The position numbers and the translations under genes are program-made. From NCBI GenBank assembly GCA_021796835.1, contig JAKABO010000003.1, positions 56,824 to 120,823 on the forward strand: a stretch of DNA of 64,000 nucleotides, written 5' to 3'. This document shows, in pieces, positions 10,957-22,316 of the stretch (position 1 is its first letter; each line of letters starts with the position of its first letter). Under the pieces are notes generated by a model. The model saw only the letters and a program-made list of their open reading frames with translations. It had not been told where the DNA came from and did no database searches. This DNA is from Pseudomonadota bacterium. Its GTDB lineage: Bacteria; Pseudomonadota; Gammaproteobacteria; Burkholderiales; Ferrovaceae.

Positions 10957-11828
10957 CCCACCCCTCCCGTCGCCGCCGCCCCGGAAGTGATTTCGACCAG
11001 TTCACGGGTGATCTGTTCCTGGCGAAAACGGTGGTAGAGATGCTGCAGATCTTCCATGGCTTCCCGGGCATTGTCACTGGCCGCCTTCATGGCCATCATC
11101 CGCGCGCCCTGCTCGGATGCCATGTTCTCCGCCACCGCCAGCCAGATCGAGGTTTCCAGATAACGGCGGAGCATACGGTCCACGACTGTGGGGGAATCCG
11201 GCTCGTACAGGTAATCCCAGGACCCCGCCGGCGCGCCCAGCCGCTCACCCGAGAGCGGCAACAAGGCCTCCACCACGGGGCGCTGAACCAGCACGTTGAC
11301 AAAATGCGAATAGGCCACAAACAAGCCATCGATCCGACCTTCCCGAAAGTCCTTCAGGACCACGCCCAGGGGGCCGACCAGTTGTTCCATCTCGGGCGTA
11401 TCTCCCAGTCCCACCACCTGCGCGACCACCGGCACCCCCAGACGGCGCATGAAACTCAGCCCCTGGTTGCCGATCACGCACGCTTCCAGCGCCACGCCGC
11501 TGCGGCTCCATTCCCTCAGATATTCCCCCACCTGACGAAACAAACGAGTATTCAAACCACCGCACATGCCCTTGTCGGTGGTCACCAGAATCAGTCCCAC
11601 CCGTTTCATGGGCAGGCGCCGCGCCAGATAGGGAGAGCGGTATTCGAGACGGGCGTGGTGCATGTGTGCGGCAATGATGCGCACTTTCTCGCCAAAGGGG
11701 CGGGCTGCCTCCATGCGCATCATGATCTTGCCGATCTTGCTGCGTGCCACCATTTCCATGGCTCGCGTCAACTTCTGCAAATTCCGTACGGTCCCGATCT
11801 TGCCCCGAATTTCCTGGAGATTGGCCAT
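10953..11828 (-). CDS. atpG: F-type ATP synthase gamma subunit (divergent, full length)
   Basis: LQEIRGKIGTVRNLQKLTRAMEMVARSKI...TTDKGMCGGLN...ENMASEQGARMMAMKAASDNA at the C-terminus. Confidence 0.92.
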   Translation of the reverse strand: MANLQEIRGKIGTVRNLQKLTRAMEMVARSKIGKIMMRMEAARPFGEKVRIIAAHMHHARLEYRSPYLARRLPMKRVGLILVTTDKGMCGGLNTRLFRQVGEYLREWSRSGVALEACVIGNQGLSFMRRLGVPVVAQVVGLGDTPEMEQLVGPLGVVLKDFREGRIDGLFVAYSHFVNVLVQRPVVEALLPLSGERLGAPAGSWDYLYEPDSPTVVDRMLRRYLETSIWLAVAENMASEQGARMMAMKAASDNAREAMEDLQHLYHRFRQEQITRELVEITSGAAATGGVG

Positions 11829-11837
11829 GCCCCTGCC

Positions 11838-12917
11838 TCAGTGCCAAGGCCTGAAGAGCGGTGTCGCCACCTCACGCATCAGATCTTCCTCGTCGGCGGG
11901 GATGATCAGAACGGGAAGACTCCGTGCCGTGGAAATGAGGGGGGCGTTTTCCCGGTTGGCGCTCTCGTCCAGGGCAAACCCGAGAAAAGCCAGGGACTGC
12001 ACGATGAGCGACCGAACCACGCTGGCGTGCTCTCCAATGCCACCGGTAAAGACCAGCGCATCCAGTCCGCCCAGCAGGGTCGCCATACTGCCCACGCTCT
12101 GAGCGATCCGCCGGCAAAAGAATTCCACGGCAAAACGGGCCTCTTCCCGTCCGTCCGCCAGCAAGGTTTTCATGTCGGCGCTGATTCCCCCGGATAGGGC
12201 CCACAAGCCCATTTCATGGTAAACCACCTGGGTCAGTTCATCCCACGTCAACTCCAGTCCCAGGGCCAGGATGACCCCGGGGTCCAGGTCTCCGCTGCGG
12301 GTTCCCATCACCAACCCGCCCGCCGGACTGTACCCCATGGTGGTTTCAACGGACGTCAGGTGGTGCATGAGACAGGCACTGGCCCCCTGTCCGAGGTGCA
12401 ATCCCGCAATCCTTCCCTGGGCTCGCCGCGGACCCAGCACCTCGGGCAGGCGCCGCGCCAGGTGGGCATAACTCAAACCATGAAAACCGAATTTACGCAG
12501 ATGGAAACGGGAAGGAATGGGCAAGCGCGTGGCCAGGGCGGGCAAGGTGGCATGGAATGCCGTATCGAAGCAGGCGATCTGGGGGACAGAAAAATGAGCC
12601 GTGCAGAGGTCCACTCCCCTCAGATTGGCGGGCAGGTGAAGCGGTGCCAGGGGCACCAGGTCCTCGAGACGACTTCGCTCCACCCCGTCGATCACCCGGG
12701 CCGCCTCCGTGACGGCACCCCCATGCACCAGTCGATGAACCACGCCATCCGGACTCTGACCCTCCAGATCCTCGAGCAGGGACTGCAACGGACCTTCATG
12801 ATCCGTGGTTCCGGAAAAATGCCAGTGGCGAACCCCTTCCCTTCCCTGAAACAGGGTGGCACGCAGGGAAGAGGACCCACTGTTGAGGACCAGAAGGGTT
12901 AGTGGGGCCACCGCCAT
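11838..12917 (-). CDS. ackA: acetate kinase (short, 359 aa)
   Basis: [55 protein letters not shown]; 19 nt overlap with xfp. Confidence 0.9.
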   Translation of the reverse strand: MAVAPLTLLVLNSGSSSLRATLFQGREGVRHWHFSGTTDHEGPLQSLLEDLEGQSPDGVVHRLVHGGAVTEAARVIDGVERSRLEDLVPLAPLHLPANLRGVDLCTAHFSVPQIACFDTAFHATLPALATRLPIPSRFHLRKFGFHGLSYAHLARRLPEVLGPRRAQGRIAGLHLGQGASACLMHHLTSVETTMGYSPAGGLVMGTRSGDLDPGVILALGLELTWDELTQVVYHEMGLWALSGGISADMKTLLADGREEARFAVEFFCRRIAQSVGSMATLLGGLDALVFTGGIGEHASVVRSLIVQSLAFLGFALDESANRENAPLISTARSLPVLIIPADEEDLMREVATPLFRPWH

Positions 12918-15256
12918 TCCCGAATCTCCACCTGGTCCTCGCCAAACTCCCGCACATAGGCACGATGCGCCGTCAGGCGATCCTGCATCTGTTGGCGTAA
13001 CTGGGCATCCCGCTCCGCCGGAACGGCCACCCGGTCGAGCACGTCCATGACCAGATGAAAGCGGTCCAGTTCGTTCAGAACCGTCATGTCAAAGGGCGTG
13101 GTGGTGGTCCCTTCCTCCTTGTACCCGCGCACATGAAAATGGGCGCTGTTGGCATGGCGATAAATAAGTCGGTGGATCAACCAGGGATAGCCATGAAAGG
13201 CAAAGATGACCGGACAATGGGGTGTGAACAGGGCCTCGAAATCCGGTGCGGACAGCCCGTGAGAATGTTCCTCGTGGGGTTGCAGGGTCATCAGGTCCAC
13301 CACATTCACCACCCGTACCCGCAGATCCGGCAACTCCCGACGCAGAATATCCACCGCCGCCAGGGTCTCCAGGGTGGGCACATCACCACAGCAGGCCATG
13401 ACCACATCGGGGACTCCACTCCCTTCGGAACTGGCCCAGTCCCACCGGCCGATCCCTGACGCCACATGGGCGGCAGCGGCATCCCGATCCAGCCACTGCA
13501 AGGCTGGCTGCTTGCCGGCCACGATCACATTGACCCGATGCGTACTGCGCAGGCAATGATCGGTCACGCACAACAGGGTATTGGCATCCGGCGGCAGATA
13601 GACCCGGATGACATCGGCCTTCTTGTTGACCACGTGATCCAGGAACCCGGGGTCCTGATGGGAGAACCCGTTATGGTCCTGACGCCAGACATGGGAAGTC
13701 AACAGATAATTGAGCGAGGCCAGAGGAGGACGCCAGGACAGGTGCGCCGTGGTTTTGAGCCACTTGGCATGCTGGTTGAACATGGAGTCCACCAGATGGA
13801 TGAAAGCCTCGTAACACGAAAACAATCCGTGGCGCCCTGTCAGCAGATAGCCCTCCAGCCAGCCCTGGCAAGTATGTTCAGAAAGAATTTCCATGACCCG
13901 ACCATCCGCCGCCAGATGGTCGTCCTCGGGAAGCACGGGCAGCGCCCAGGTCCGGTTCGTCACTTCAAACACGGCACCCAGGCGATTGGATGCCGTCTCA
14001 TCCGGACCGAACAAACGGAAGTTGTCCTGATTGGAAGCCATGACATCGCTCAGAAAGCGCCCCATGAGGCGGGTCGCCTCGGCTTCCTGCTGTCCGGCCC
14101 GGGGGACCGACAGCGCGTGACTGCGCCAGTCGGCCAACACCAGATCGCGGCGCAAGAGCCCCCCGTTGGCATGAGGATTGGCGCTCATGCGGCGCGTCCC
14201 CAGCGGGGCCAGGGCCGCCAGAGAGGGGCGCAGATGCCCTTCGGCATCAAACAGTTCCTGGGGGCGGTACGAACGCATCCAGTCTTCCAGAAGCTGGAGG
14301 TGGTCGGGGCGGGCGCGCAGTTCGGACAGGGGAACCTGATGCGCGCGCCAGAACCCTTCGGTTTTCTGGCCATCCACGGTCTTCGGTCCGGTCCACCCCT
14401 TGGGACTGCGCAGGATGATCATCGGCCAGCGGGGGCGGCAGGGCTCCCCTCGCCCTGAACGGGCGGCCTGCTGGATCGTCCGGATGTCGTCCAGCACCCG
14501 ACCCAGCGTATCGCGCATCAGTGCATGCATGGTCAGGGGATCATCGCCCGCCACCCAGTGGACTTGATAACCGTACCCCTGAAACAGGGCGCTCACTTCG
14601 TCCTCGGGCATACGCCCCAATATCGTGGGATTCGCAATCTTGTAGCCGTTCAGGTGCAGGATCGGCAGCACGGCCCCGTCCCGGCGCGGATCGAGAAACT
14701 TGTTGGAATGCCAGGAAGCGGCCATGGGCCCGGTTTCGGCTTCTCCATCCCCCACCACACAGCAGGCGATCAGGTCCGGGTTGTCAAACACGGCCCCGTA
14801 GGCATGAGAAAGGGCGTACCCCAACTCACCGCCCTCATGGATCGAACCGGGCGTTTCCGGTGCCACATGACTGGGAATTCCGCCCGGAAAGGAGAACTGC
14901 TTGAACAGGCGACGCATCCCCGCCCGGTCCCGGGAAATATGCGGATAGATTTCGCTGTAGGTGCCTTCCAGCCAGGTATTGGCCACCATCCCCGGCCCGC
15001 CATGACCCGGCCCCGCCAGATAGATCATGGAAAGGTCCCGTTCCAGAATGGCCCGGTTCAGGTGAACGTAGATGAAATTAAGTCCGGGCGTCGTTCCCCA
15101 ATGCCCGAGCAGGCGGGGCTTGACGTCTTCCAGGGTGAGCGGACGCTCGAGCAGCGGGTTATCCTTCAGATAGATCTGGCCCACCGACAGATAGTTGGCT
15201 GCCCTCCACCACGCATCCATGCGCACGAGTTCTTCAGCGTCAGAAAACGGATCCAC
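12899..15256 (-). CDS. xfp: phosphoketolase (xylulose-5-phosphate/fructose-6-phosphate)
   Basis: 785 aa; [67 protein letters not shown]. Confidence 0.95.
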   Translation of the reverse strand: MDPFSDAEELVRMDAWWRAANYLSVGQIYLKDNPLLERPLTLEDVKPRLLGHWGTTPGLNFIYVHLNRAILERDLSMIYLAGPGHGGPGMVANTWLEGTYSEIYPHISRDRAGMRRLFKQFSFPGGIPSHVAPETPGSIHEGGELGYALSHAYGAVFDNPDLIACCVVGDGEAETGPMAASWHSNKFLDPRRDGAVLPILHLNGYKIANPTILGRMPEDEVSALFQGYGYQVHWVAGDDPLTMHALMRDTLGRVLDDIRTIQQAARSGRGEPCRPRWPMIILRSPKGWTGPKTVDGQKTEGFWRAHQVPLSELRARPDHLQLLEDWMRSYRPQELFDAEGHLRPSLAALAPLGTRRMSANPHANGGLLRRDLVLADWRSHALSVPRAGQQEAEATRLMGRFLSDVMASNQDNFRLFGPDETASNRLGAVFEVTNRTWALPVLPEDDHLAADGRVMEILSEHTCQGWLEGYLLTGRHGLFSCYEAFIHLVDSMFNQHAKWLKTTAHLSWRPPLASLNYLLTSHVWRQDHNGFSHQDPGFLDHVVNKKADVIRVYLPPDANTLLCVTDHCLRSTHRVNVIVAGKQPALQWLDRDAAAAHVASGIGRWDWASSEGSGVPDVVMACCGDVPTLETLAAVDILRRELPDLRVRVVNVVDLMTLQPHEEHSHGLSAPDFEALFTPHCPVIFAFHGYPWLIHRLIYRHANSAHFHVRGYKEEGTTTTPFDMTVLNELDRFHLVMDVLDRVAVPAERDAQLRQQMQDRLTAHRAYVREFGEDQVEIREWRWPH

Positions 15257-15285
15257 GAGACTCCCCCATCGGATTTGGTGGAGCC

Positions 15286-15291
15286 ATTATA
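15286..15291 (-). promoter_or_regulatory. Putative -10 element (TATAAT) of the xfp-ackA-atpGC operon
   Basis: Minus strand GGCCTCTATAATGGC, ~30 nt before the xfp GTG start (RBS GGGGGAG); no good -35 found. Confidence 0.45.
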
Positions 15292-15317
15292 GAGGCCTCC
15301 CGCACAAGAGAACAGTT

Positions 15318-17582
15318 TTAATGCACGCTTTCCGCCAGGTCTTCTTCGAACTCGAGATGAATCCTGTCCTCCTCGGTCAGATCGACCTCCACCTTCCCGC
15401 CCTGTGCCAGACGCCCAAACAGCAATTCATCTGCCAGGGCGCGCCGGATCGTGTCCTGGATCAGGCGGGCCATGGGGCGCGCACCCATCAGGGGATCGAA
15501 GCCGCGGCGCGCCAGGTAGGCCCGCAACCGCTCGGTAAAGGTGGCCTCCACGCGTTTCTCGTGCAACTGGGACTCGAGTTGCATGAGGAACTTGTCCACC
15601 ACCCGCAGGATGATGTCGCGGTCCAGGGGAGCGAAGGAAATTCGTGCATCCAGACGATTGCGAAACTCGGGAGAGAACAGGCGCTTGATTTCCTTCTCCT
15701 CATCTCCCTGGGTTTGCGCGCTCATGAAACCGATGCTGGCATGGGTCAAAGCCTCGGCTCCCGCATTGGTGGTCATGATCAGGATGGTGTTCCGGAAATC
15801 CGCCTTGCGCCCGTTGTTGTCCGTCAAGGTCCCGTGGTCCATCACCTGAAGCAGTATATTGGTGATGGAAGGATGCGCTTTTTCGATTTCGTCCAGCAAC
15901 AGGACCGAATACGGGTTCCTGGTGATGGCTTCCGTCAGCAATCCGCCCTGATCGAACCCCACATAGCCCGGTGGCGCACCAATGAGGCGGGAGACGGCAT
16001 GGGGCTCCATGTACTCGGACATGTCGAAACGGATCAGTTCCACTTTCAGGACGTAGGCCAGTTGGCGGGCCACTTCCGTCTTGCCCACCCCCGTCGGCCC
16101 GGAAAACAGAAAGGACCCCACGGGCTTCTGGGGATTCCCCAACCCGCTCCGTGCCATTTTGATGGCGGCACTCAAGGCGTCGATGGCCTGGTCCTGGCCG
16201 AAAACCACCGCTTTCAGGTCACGATCCAGCGTCCTGAGTGCGGCGCGGTCGGAGCGGGTAATGTTGTGCGCGGGAATGCGGGCGATCTTGGCGACGATCT
16301 CCTCGATTTCCCCCTTGCCGATCCATTTGCGTTGACGGGACTTGGGCAGGATGCGTTGCGCGGCACCGGCTTCGTCGATCACATCGATGGCCTTGTCCGG
16401 CAAATGGCGATCATTGATGAAACGGGCGGCCAGTTCCGCCGCACTGGTAATGGCCGCTTCAGTATAGCGCACCCCGTGATGCGTCTCGAAGCGGGACTTC
16501 AGCCCGCGCAGGATCTGCACCGTTTCCTCCACGGAAGGTTCGTTCACCTCCACCTTCTGGAACCGTCGGGCCAGGGCATGGTCCTTCTCGAAAACCCCGC
16601 GAAACTCCGTATAGGTCGTCGCGCCGATGCAACGCAAACTGCCTTTCGACAGCGCGGGCTTCAGCAGGTTGGAAGCATCCAGGGTCCCCCCTGAAGAGGC
16701 ACCCGCGCCGATCAACGTATGAATCTCGTCGACGAACAGGATGCTGTAGGGATCTTCCTGCAACCGTCTGAGCACCGCCTTGAGGCGTTGTTCGAAATCC
16801 CCCCGGTATTTGGTTCCAGCCAGCAGAGCCCCCATGTCGAGGCTGTAAACCGTGGCGGACCTGAGAATTTCCGGCACTTCCCCGTTCACGATGCGCGAGG
16901 CCAGTCCTTCGGCGATGGCCGTCTTACCCACGCCCGCCTCTCCCACCAGGAGGGGATTGTTCTTGCGGCGGCGGCACAGGATCTGGACGACCCGTTCCAC
17001 TTCCCGATCCCGTCCGATGAGGGGATCGATTTTTCCTGCGATCACCTGTGCATTGAGATCCACCGTAAAACTCTGCAATTCCCGCCCGGCGCCCGAGTCG
17101 CTCTCTCCATCGGCGGTTGCCTCCTCTTTTTGGGCGGATGCGGAATTTTTCACCTTGCTCACGCCGTGGATCATGAAGTTCACCATATCCAGGCGGGTGA
17201 TACCCTGCTGATTGAGGAAGAACACCGCATGGGAATCCTTTTCCCCACAGATGGCCACCAGCACGTTGGCGCCGGTCACTTCCTTCTTGCCCGAGGACTG
17301 GACATGCAGGATGGCGCGCTGGATGACCCGCTGAAAACCCAGCGTGGGCTGGGTGTCCACCGTCCCGGTTCCCTCCGTCTGGGGATTGTTTTCCTGAATG
17401 AAGGTGCTCAACTTTTCGCGCAGCCCCCCGACATCGGCACCACAGGCCTGCAATACCTCGAGTGCGGCAGCATTTTCCGTCAAGGACAACAACAGATGCT
17501 CCACGGTAATAAACTCGTGGCGTTTCTGACGCGCGTCCACAAAGGCCATGTGCAGACTGACTTCCAGTTCCTGGGCAATCAT
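15318..17582 (-). CDS. clpA: ATP-dependent Clp protease ATP-binding subunit ClpA
   Basis: [34 protein letters not shown]; two AAA modules [13 protein letters not shown] and [14 protein letters not shown]. Confidence 0.96.
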   Translation of the reverse strand: MIAQELEVSLHMAFVDARQKRHEFITVEHLLLSLTENAAALEVLQACGADVGGLREKLSTFIQENNPQTEGTGTVDTQPTLGFQRVIQRAILHVQSSGKKEVTGANVLVAICGEKDSHAVFFLNQQGITRLDMVNFMIHGVSKVKNSASAQKEEATADGESDSGAGRELQSFTVDLNAQVIAGKIDPLIGRDREVERVVQILCRRRKNNPLLVGEAGVGKTAIAEGLASRIVNGEVPEILRSATVYSLDMGALLAGTKYRGDFEQRLKAVLRRLQEDPYSILFVDEIHTLIGAGASSGGTLDASNLLKPALSKGSLRCIGATTYTEFRGVFEKDHALARRFQKVEVNEPSVEETVQILRGLKSRFETHHGVRYTEAAITSAAELAARFINDRHLPDKAIDVIDEAGAAQRILPKSRQRKWIGKGEIEEIVAKIARIPAHNITRSDRAALRTLDRDLKAVVFGQDQAIDALSAAIKMARSGLGNPQKPVGSFLFSGPTGVGKTEVARQLAYVLKVELIRFDMSEYMEPHAVSRLIGAPPGYVGFDQGGLLTEAITRNPYSVLLLDEIEKAHPSITNILLQVMDHGTLTDNNGRKADFRNTILIMTTNAGAEALTHASIGFMSAQTQGDEEKEIKRLFSPEFRNRLDARISFAPLDRDIILRVVDKFLMQLESQLHEKRVEATFTERLRAYLARRGFDPLMGARPMARLIQDTIRRALADELLFGRLAQGGKVEVDLTEEDRIHLEFEEDLAESVH

Positions 17583-17887
17583 GATCCCCGTTCCTCCATG
17601 ATACATTGCAAAGGGTGTTGCGCCGCCCGTGCCAGCGTGACGACACGCGCCACCCGCGTTGCGGCAATATCCCGCGGATAAGTGCCGCAGAGTCCACGAC
17701 CCTCCGTGTGAACCTGCAACATGACTCGCACTGCCGCCTCCTGCCCCAGACCAAATACCCGCCCGAGCACATCCACCACAAATTCCATGGGGGTGTAGTC
17801 GTCATTCAGCAACAGGACATCAAAGAGCGGCGGCGGACTCACCCGAACCTCTTTCCTTTCCAGCACCGTTGTCAGTTCCCGACTCAT
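17579..17887 (-). CDS. clpS: Clp protease adaptor ClpS
   Basis: [24 protein letters not shown]; upstream of and overlapping clpA. Confidence 0.95.
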   Translation of the reverse strand: MSRELTTVLERKEVRVSPPPLFDVLLLNDDYTPMEFVVDVLGRVFGLGQEAAVRVMLQVHTEGRGLCGTYPRDIAATRVARVVTLARAAQHPLQCIMEERGS

Positions 17888-17960
17888 CCCCCCCCCTCAC
17901 CCGGATCCACCGTGAGGAAATTCACTGTCTCCCGGCTCCCTTTCCCCCCGTCCTCTGGAG

Positions 17961-17987
17961 ATATGGTTTCAGTCTAAACTTTTCAAG
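17961..17987 (-). promoter_or_regulatory. Possible sigma-32-like promoter for clpS-clpA
   Basis: Minus strand CTTGAAA (17987-17981) - 12 nt - AACCATAT (17968-17961); consensus CTTGAAA ... CCCCATnT. Confidence 0.35.
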
Positions 17988-18221
17988 AATTTTCGCAACC
18001 CCCTCACTCAAAAAGTTCATTTCTGATCATTTTTTGCACAAAACCACCCTTTTTCCAAAAAAAACCCGGATCCCCCCTTGACGATCAGCCCCAAACTCGC
18101 GTAAAAGTGCAACTGGAGTTTGGTTCCAAGTTGTCTGCATCACCGGTTTTGCCGTTTGCTGGCCTTGAAACTCAAACCTTATCCGGGTTTTTAAGGCCCA
18201 AATCATCACAGGAAAGCAAAC

Positions 18222-18425
18222 ATGGCAACAGGTACAGTCAAGTGGTTCAACGATTCCAAAGGTTACGGTTTCATCACTCCCGATGACGGAAGCGAAGATC
18301 TTTTCGCTCATTTCTCCGCCATCCAGATGGGCGGGTTCAAGACCCTGAAGGAAGGCCAGAAGGTCTCCTTCGATGTTACCCAAGGCCCCAAGGGAAAACA
18401 AGCCTCGAATATTCAAAACGCTTAG
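18222..18425 (+). CDS. cold-shock protein (CspA family)
   Basis: [34 protein letters not shown]. Confidence 0.96.
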   Translation: MATGTVKWFNDSKGYGFITPDDGSEDLFAHFSAIQMGGFKTLKEGQKVSFDVTQGPKGKQASNIQNA

Positions 18426-18462
18426 TTGCGTGAACGGGACTTGACCGTCCCGTCATCATTCA

Positions 18463-18505
18463 GGCCAGGTTCCTTCCGCTTCGGCGGTTGAATCTGGCCT
18501 TTTTT
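18463..18505 (+). terminator. Intrinsic terminator after csp
   Basis: GGCCAG...CTGGCC stem followed by TTTTTT. Confidence 0.6.
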
Positions 18506-18523
18506 GTGTCCGCCCCCTTCCCA

Positions 18524-20122
18524 TCAACCCGAACCTTCTCCATGGCACCGGCGCAAGGCCACCTTGTCCACCTTGCCCGTGGCAGTATAGGGCAGGCTGT
18601 CCACCACCAGGAATCGATCGGGAATACTCCAGCGCGCCACATGCTGCGCCAGGTGTTGTCGTAATTCTTCTTCCGTCACCCCCCTTCCGGCTTCCAGCAC
18701 CATGATCAGAAGGGGGCGTTCCCCCCAATGCGGGTCAGGAAAGCCGATCACTGCCGCTTCCCGCACGGCAGGATGAAGCAAGGCCGCCTGTTCCACCTGA
18801 ACCGAACTGATCCATTCCCCGCCGCTTTTGATCAGATCCTTGACACGATCCGTGATCTGCAGGAATCCGTCCTCGTCCAGGGTAGCCACATCACCGGTCG
18901 GAAACCAGGCCCGCCCCGCGCCTCGCGCCTCCTTCCAGTAATGTTCACAAATCCACGGACCACGCACCTCCAGATGGCCGGGGGTTTTTCCATCCCGTGC
19001 CACTTCCCGTCCCGCGCTGTCCCTCAGGCGCATGTCCACGCCGAAGGGCGGACGCCCCGATTTCTCCAGCCAGCGCCAGCGCGCCTCGCCGGACAACCCC
19101 ATCTGGGCCCGTTTGGGACTCATGAGCGCTGCCACCGGACTGGTTTCCGTCATCCCCCATCCCGGCCGCACCGGCACCTTTTGTTCCTGTTCGAAATACC
19201 GCACCAGCGCCGGGGGACAGGCCGATCCCCCCACGCCGAGCAGGCGCAGATGATTCAGTTTCAGCGCCTGCGCCTGCAGAAAGGACATCAAACCGCGCCA
19301 TACCGTGGGAACGCCCGCACTGATCGTGACCTCCTCGCGTTCCAGCAGGGCATACAGGGTCGCGCCCTCCAGCCAGGGACCGGGCAAGACCAGTTTCGCC
19401 CCCACCAGAGCCGCCGCATGGGGAAACCCCCACGCATTGGCATGGAACAGGGGAACCACCGGCAATACCGAGTCGCAGGCAGAAAATCCGAGGCTGTCGG
19501 GCAAGGCCACGCTCATGGCATGAAGTACGGTGGAGCGGTGGGAATACACGACCCCCTTGGGTCGCCCCGTGGTTCCAGAGGTGAAACACAGACCGGCGGC
19601 CTGTTCCTCCGGCCAGTCCGGCCAGTCGAAACGCCCGTTTTCTTCGGCCAGCAGGGCTTCGTAGTCGAACCAGGCCCCCCGGGCCGGCGCACAGGCCTCT
19701 CCGGGTTCACCCATCAGGATGACCCAGGGCAAACGTACCCCCAGGTTCTCCAGGGTCTGCAACAGCGGCAGATGCCGGGCATCGGCCAGCAGTCCCACGT
19801 CCTGTGCATCCTGCAGGATTTGGACCAATTGCTCCGGAAACAGGCGTGGGTTGAGGGTATGACAAATCGCCCCAATCCCCGGGATCGCATAATACGCCTC
19901 GAGATGGCGGTGATGATTCCAGCCCAGCGTCCCCACCCGATCCCCCGGACGCACCCCCAGACGAATCAGCGCCTGGGCCAGGCGACGGGCACGCTGGTCG
20001 ATCTCTTCCCAACCAAAGGTGACTCCTTCCTGAGGCGCGCGCTGGGAAACCACGGCAGTTTTACCGTGCCAGCGCGCCGCGTGTTCCAGCAGGGCAGAAA
20101 CCAGCAGCGGACGTCCCATCAT
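18524..20122 (-). CDS. AMP-dependent fatty-acyl-CoA synthetase (AMP-binding enzyme)
   Basis: [65 protein letters not shown]; start codon uncertain. Confidence 0.88.
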   Translation of the reverse strand: MMGRPLLVSALLEHAARWHGKTAVVSQRAPQEGVTFGWEEIDQRARRLAQALIRLGVRPGDRVGTLGWNHHRHLEAYYAIPGIGAICHTLNPRLFPEQLVQILQDAQDVGLLADARHLPLLQTLENLGVRLPWVILMGEPGEACAPARGAWFDYEALLAEENGRFDWPDWPEEQAAGLCFTSGTTGRPKGVVYSHRSTVLHAMSVALPDSLGFSACDSVLPVVPLFHANAWGFPHAAALVGAKLVLPGPWLEGATLYALLEREEVTISAGVPTVWRGLMSFLQAQALKLNHLRLLGVGGSACPPALVRYFEQEQKVPVRPGWGMTETSPVAALMSPKRAQMGLSGEARWRWLEKSGRPPFGVDMRLRDSAGREVARDGKTPGHLEVRGPWICEHYWKEARGAGRAWFPTGDVATLDEDGFLQITDRVKDLIKSGGEWISSVQVEQAALLHPAVREAAVIGFPDPHWGERPLLIMVLEAGRGVTEEELRQHLAQHVARWSIPDRFLVVDSLPYTATGKVDKVALRRCHGEGSG

Positions 20123-20187
20123 GGAACCGATCACCTTTCCTCCCTCCTCATACGCTTCTCTCCTGCATGGTCTGATCCTCGATGATT

Positions 20188-20215
20188 TTGCACAGCCGCC
20201 GCCTCGTATTATACT
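20188..20215 (+). promoter_or_regulatory. Putative sigma-70 promoter upstream of bpt
   Basis: TTGCAC-16 nt-TATACT. Confidence 0.45.
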
Positions 20216-20289
20216 AGGGGACATGAACGCCATCCCTCTCCTGCGCACTTCTCCCCAAACCCCGTGAACGGTGCGCCTGGAGTGTCCCC

Positions 20290-21045
20290 ATGACACATCT
20301 TTACGACCTCCCGGTCCAGACCCTGCAGTGTTACGTCACGGCCAGTTATCCCTGCAGTTACCTGGAGGGACAGAGCGCACGCTCCCAGGTCGTGACCCCT
20401 GGCCCTCTGATCGACCAGGAGTTGTACAGTGTTCTGGTGGAAAACGGCTTTCGGCGCAGCGGACTTTTTACCTACCGCCCCCACTGTCACCACTGCCGCG
20501 CCTGCATTCCCGTACGGATCCGGGTACAGGATTTCGTCCCGTCGCGCATTCAGCGCCGGGTCTGGAAACGGCACCGGGCCCTGGAGGTACGCTCGCTGCC
20601 CTTGTGTTTCGAACCGGAGCATTTTTCGCTCTATACCCGATACCAGCAGGCACGTCACCGGGAAATCACCCAGGATCGCACCGGGGAAGACCAGTACCGC
20701 CAATTCCTGCTACAATCTTCCCTGCCTACCCGTCTGGTGGAGTTTCGTGAAGCAGGACAGTTGCGCATGGTCAGTTTGATCGATGAACTGGCCCAGGGAC
20801 TTTCTTCGGTTTACACCTTCTATGAGCCGGACATGCCCGGAACTTCCTACGGCACCTATAACATTCTCTGGCAGATCGAGGAATGTCGAAGCCAGCGACT
20901 TCCCTGGCTCTATCTGGGTTACTGGATTCGTTCCTGCACCAAAATGACTTACAAAAGCCGCTTCCAGCCCCTTGAAGCCTGGGTTTCAGGTGCCTGGACT
21001 TCGTTCCCTGAACTGCTCGAATCCCCCGACTCGCCGATACACTGA
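20290..21045 (+). CDS. bpt: aspartate/glutamate leucyltransferase (arginyl-tRNA--protein transferase family)
   Basis: SYPCSYLEGQSARSQVVTP; GFRRSGLFTYRPHCHHCRACIPVRI; YLGYWIRSCTKMTYKSRFQPLE. Confidence 0.93.
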   Translation: MTHLYDLPVQTLQCYVTASYPCSYLEGQSARSQVVTPGPLIDQELYSVLVENGFRRSGLFTYRPHCHHCRACIPVRIRVQDFVPSRIQRRVWKRHRALEVRSLPLCFEPEHFSLYTRYQQARHREITQDRTGEDQYRQFLLQSSLPTRLVEFREAGQLRMVSLIDELAQGLSSVYTFYEPDMPGTSYGTYNILWQIEECRSQRLPWLYLGYWIRSCTKMTYKSRFQPLEAWVSGAWTSFPELLESPDSPIH

Positions 21046-21054
21046 CCCCTCCCG

Positions 21055-22071
21055 ATGCTTTATCCCATTGCGCGCTCCCTGCTGTTTCGCCTCGATCCGG
21101 AAACCGCCCATATCCTGTCCCTGACCGCCCTGGACCAGGCGGCCCGATGCGGTCTGGTCAAACCCGGACACCTGGTTGCCACCCGCCCCCGCACCGTCAT
21201 GGGGCTGACCTTTGCCAATCCGCTGGGAATTGCCGCAGGCCTGGACAAGAACGGAACCTTCATTCAGGGCCTTGCCGCCCTCGGCGTCGGGTTCATCGAA
21301 GTCGGTACGGTCACCCCCCGTCCGCAGGACGGGAACCCCCGTCCCCGTGTCTTCCGCCTCCCGGCGGTGGAAGGATTGATCAACCGCCTGGGGTTCAACA
21401 ATCATGGCGTGGCCGCACTGGTGGAACAGGTCCGCCAGCGACGTCCGTCCGCCCTCCTCGGCATCAATATCGGCAAAAACTTCGATACGCCCCTGGAACG
21501 CGCGGTGGAGGATTACCGCGCCGCACTCGTGGCGGTGGCTCCCCACGCCGATTACGTCACGGTCAATATCTCCTCTCCCAACACTCAAAACCTGCGCCAA
21601 CTGCAGGGCGCCGAGGCCCTGCCCCCGCTCCTGAACGCCCTTCATGAAGAACGACTCCGGCTGGTGGAACGGCTGGGACGTCCCCTGCCCATTGCCATCA
21701 AGATCGCGCCCGACCTCACGCCCGCTGCCCTGACGGAGATTGCCCGGATTCTGGTGGAAGCCCATATGGATGCGGTGATCGCCACCAACACCACGATTGC
21801 CCGGGATCCCGTCCTGCACTTGCCCCATGGGCAGGAAACGGGGGGATTGAGCGGCGCGCCTCTCCATGAAAAATCCCTGGCCGTGGTGGCCCATCTGGCT
21901 CGAACGCTGGACGGGGCCCTGCCCATCATCGGCGTTGGCGGCATCACCAGCGCGGCGCGGGCCCAGGCCATGCTGGCTGCCGGGGCTCAACTGATTCAGG
22001 TCTATACCGGCCTGATCTATCGGGGTCCGGACCTGATCCGCGAGATTCTGGACAGTGACCGTCCGACATGA
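21055..22071 (+). CDS. pyrD: dihydroorotate dehydrogenase (quinone, class 2)
   Basis: [58 protein letters not shown]. Confidence 0.95.
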   Translation: MLYPIARSLLFRLDPETAHILSLTALDQAARCGLVKPGHLVATRPRTVMGLTFANPLGIAAGLDKNGTFIQGLAALGVGFIEVGTVTPRPQDGNPRPRVFRLPAVEGLINRLGFNNHGVAALVEQVRQRRPSALLGINIGKNFDTPLERAVEDYRAALVAVAPHADYVTVNISSPNTQNLRQLQGAEALPPLLNALHEERLRLVERLGRPLPIAIKIAPDLTPAALTEIARILVEAHMDAVIATNTTIARDPVLHLPHGQETGGLSGAPLHEKSLAVVAHLARTLDGALPIIGVGGITSAARAQAMLAAGAQLIQVYTGLIYRGPDLIREILDSDRPT

Positions 22072-22316
22072 ATCCCACCCTGGCCACCCGCCGGCAAATT
22101 GCGCTGATCGATGAAACCCGCTGCATCGGTTGCTTCAAGTGTCTGCGCGCCTGTCCCGAGCAGGCCATCGTGGGCGCCGCACGCTGGATGCATACCGTCC
22201 TGCGCGCACTGTGTACCGGTTGTGAAAACTGTCTTCCGCCCTGCCCGGAAAACTGCATTACCTTTTTACCCGCCGCTCCCCTCGATGACTCCTGCCCGAC
22301 GCCAACAACTGTTTGA
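22068..22316 (+). CDS. small 2x[4Fe-4S] ferredoxin (RnfB C-terminal-like)
   Basis: [16 protein letters not shown] and [16 protein letters not shown] motifs; 82 aa; ATGA overlap with pyrD. Confidence 0.85.
   Translation: MNPTLATRRQIALIDETRCIGCFKCLRACPEQAIVGAARWMHTVLRALCTGCENCLPPCPENCITFLPAAPLDDSCPTPTTV

Noticed and set aside
12216-12902. Plus-strand 228 aa ORF opposite ackA
   Set aside because: Shadow ORF without motifs; ackA motifs on the minus strand are clear
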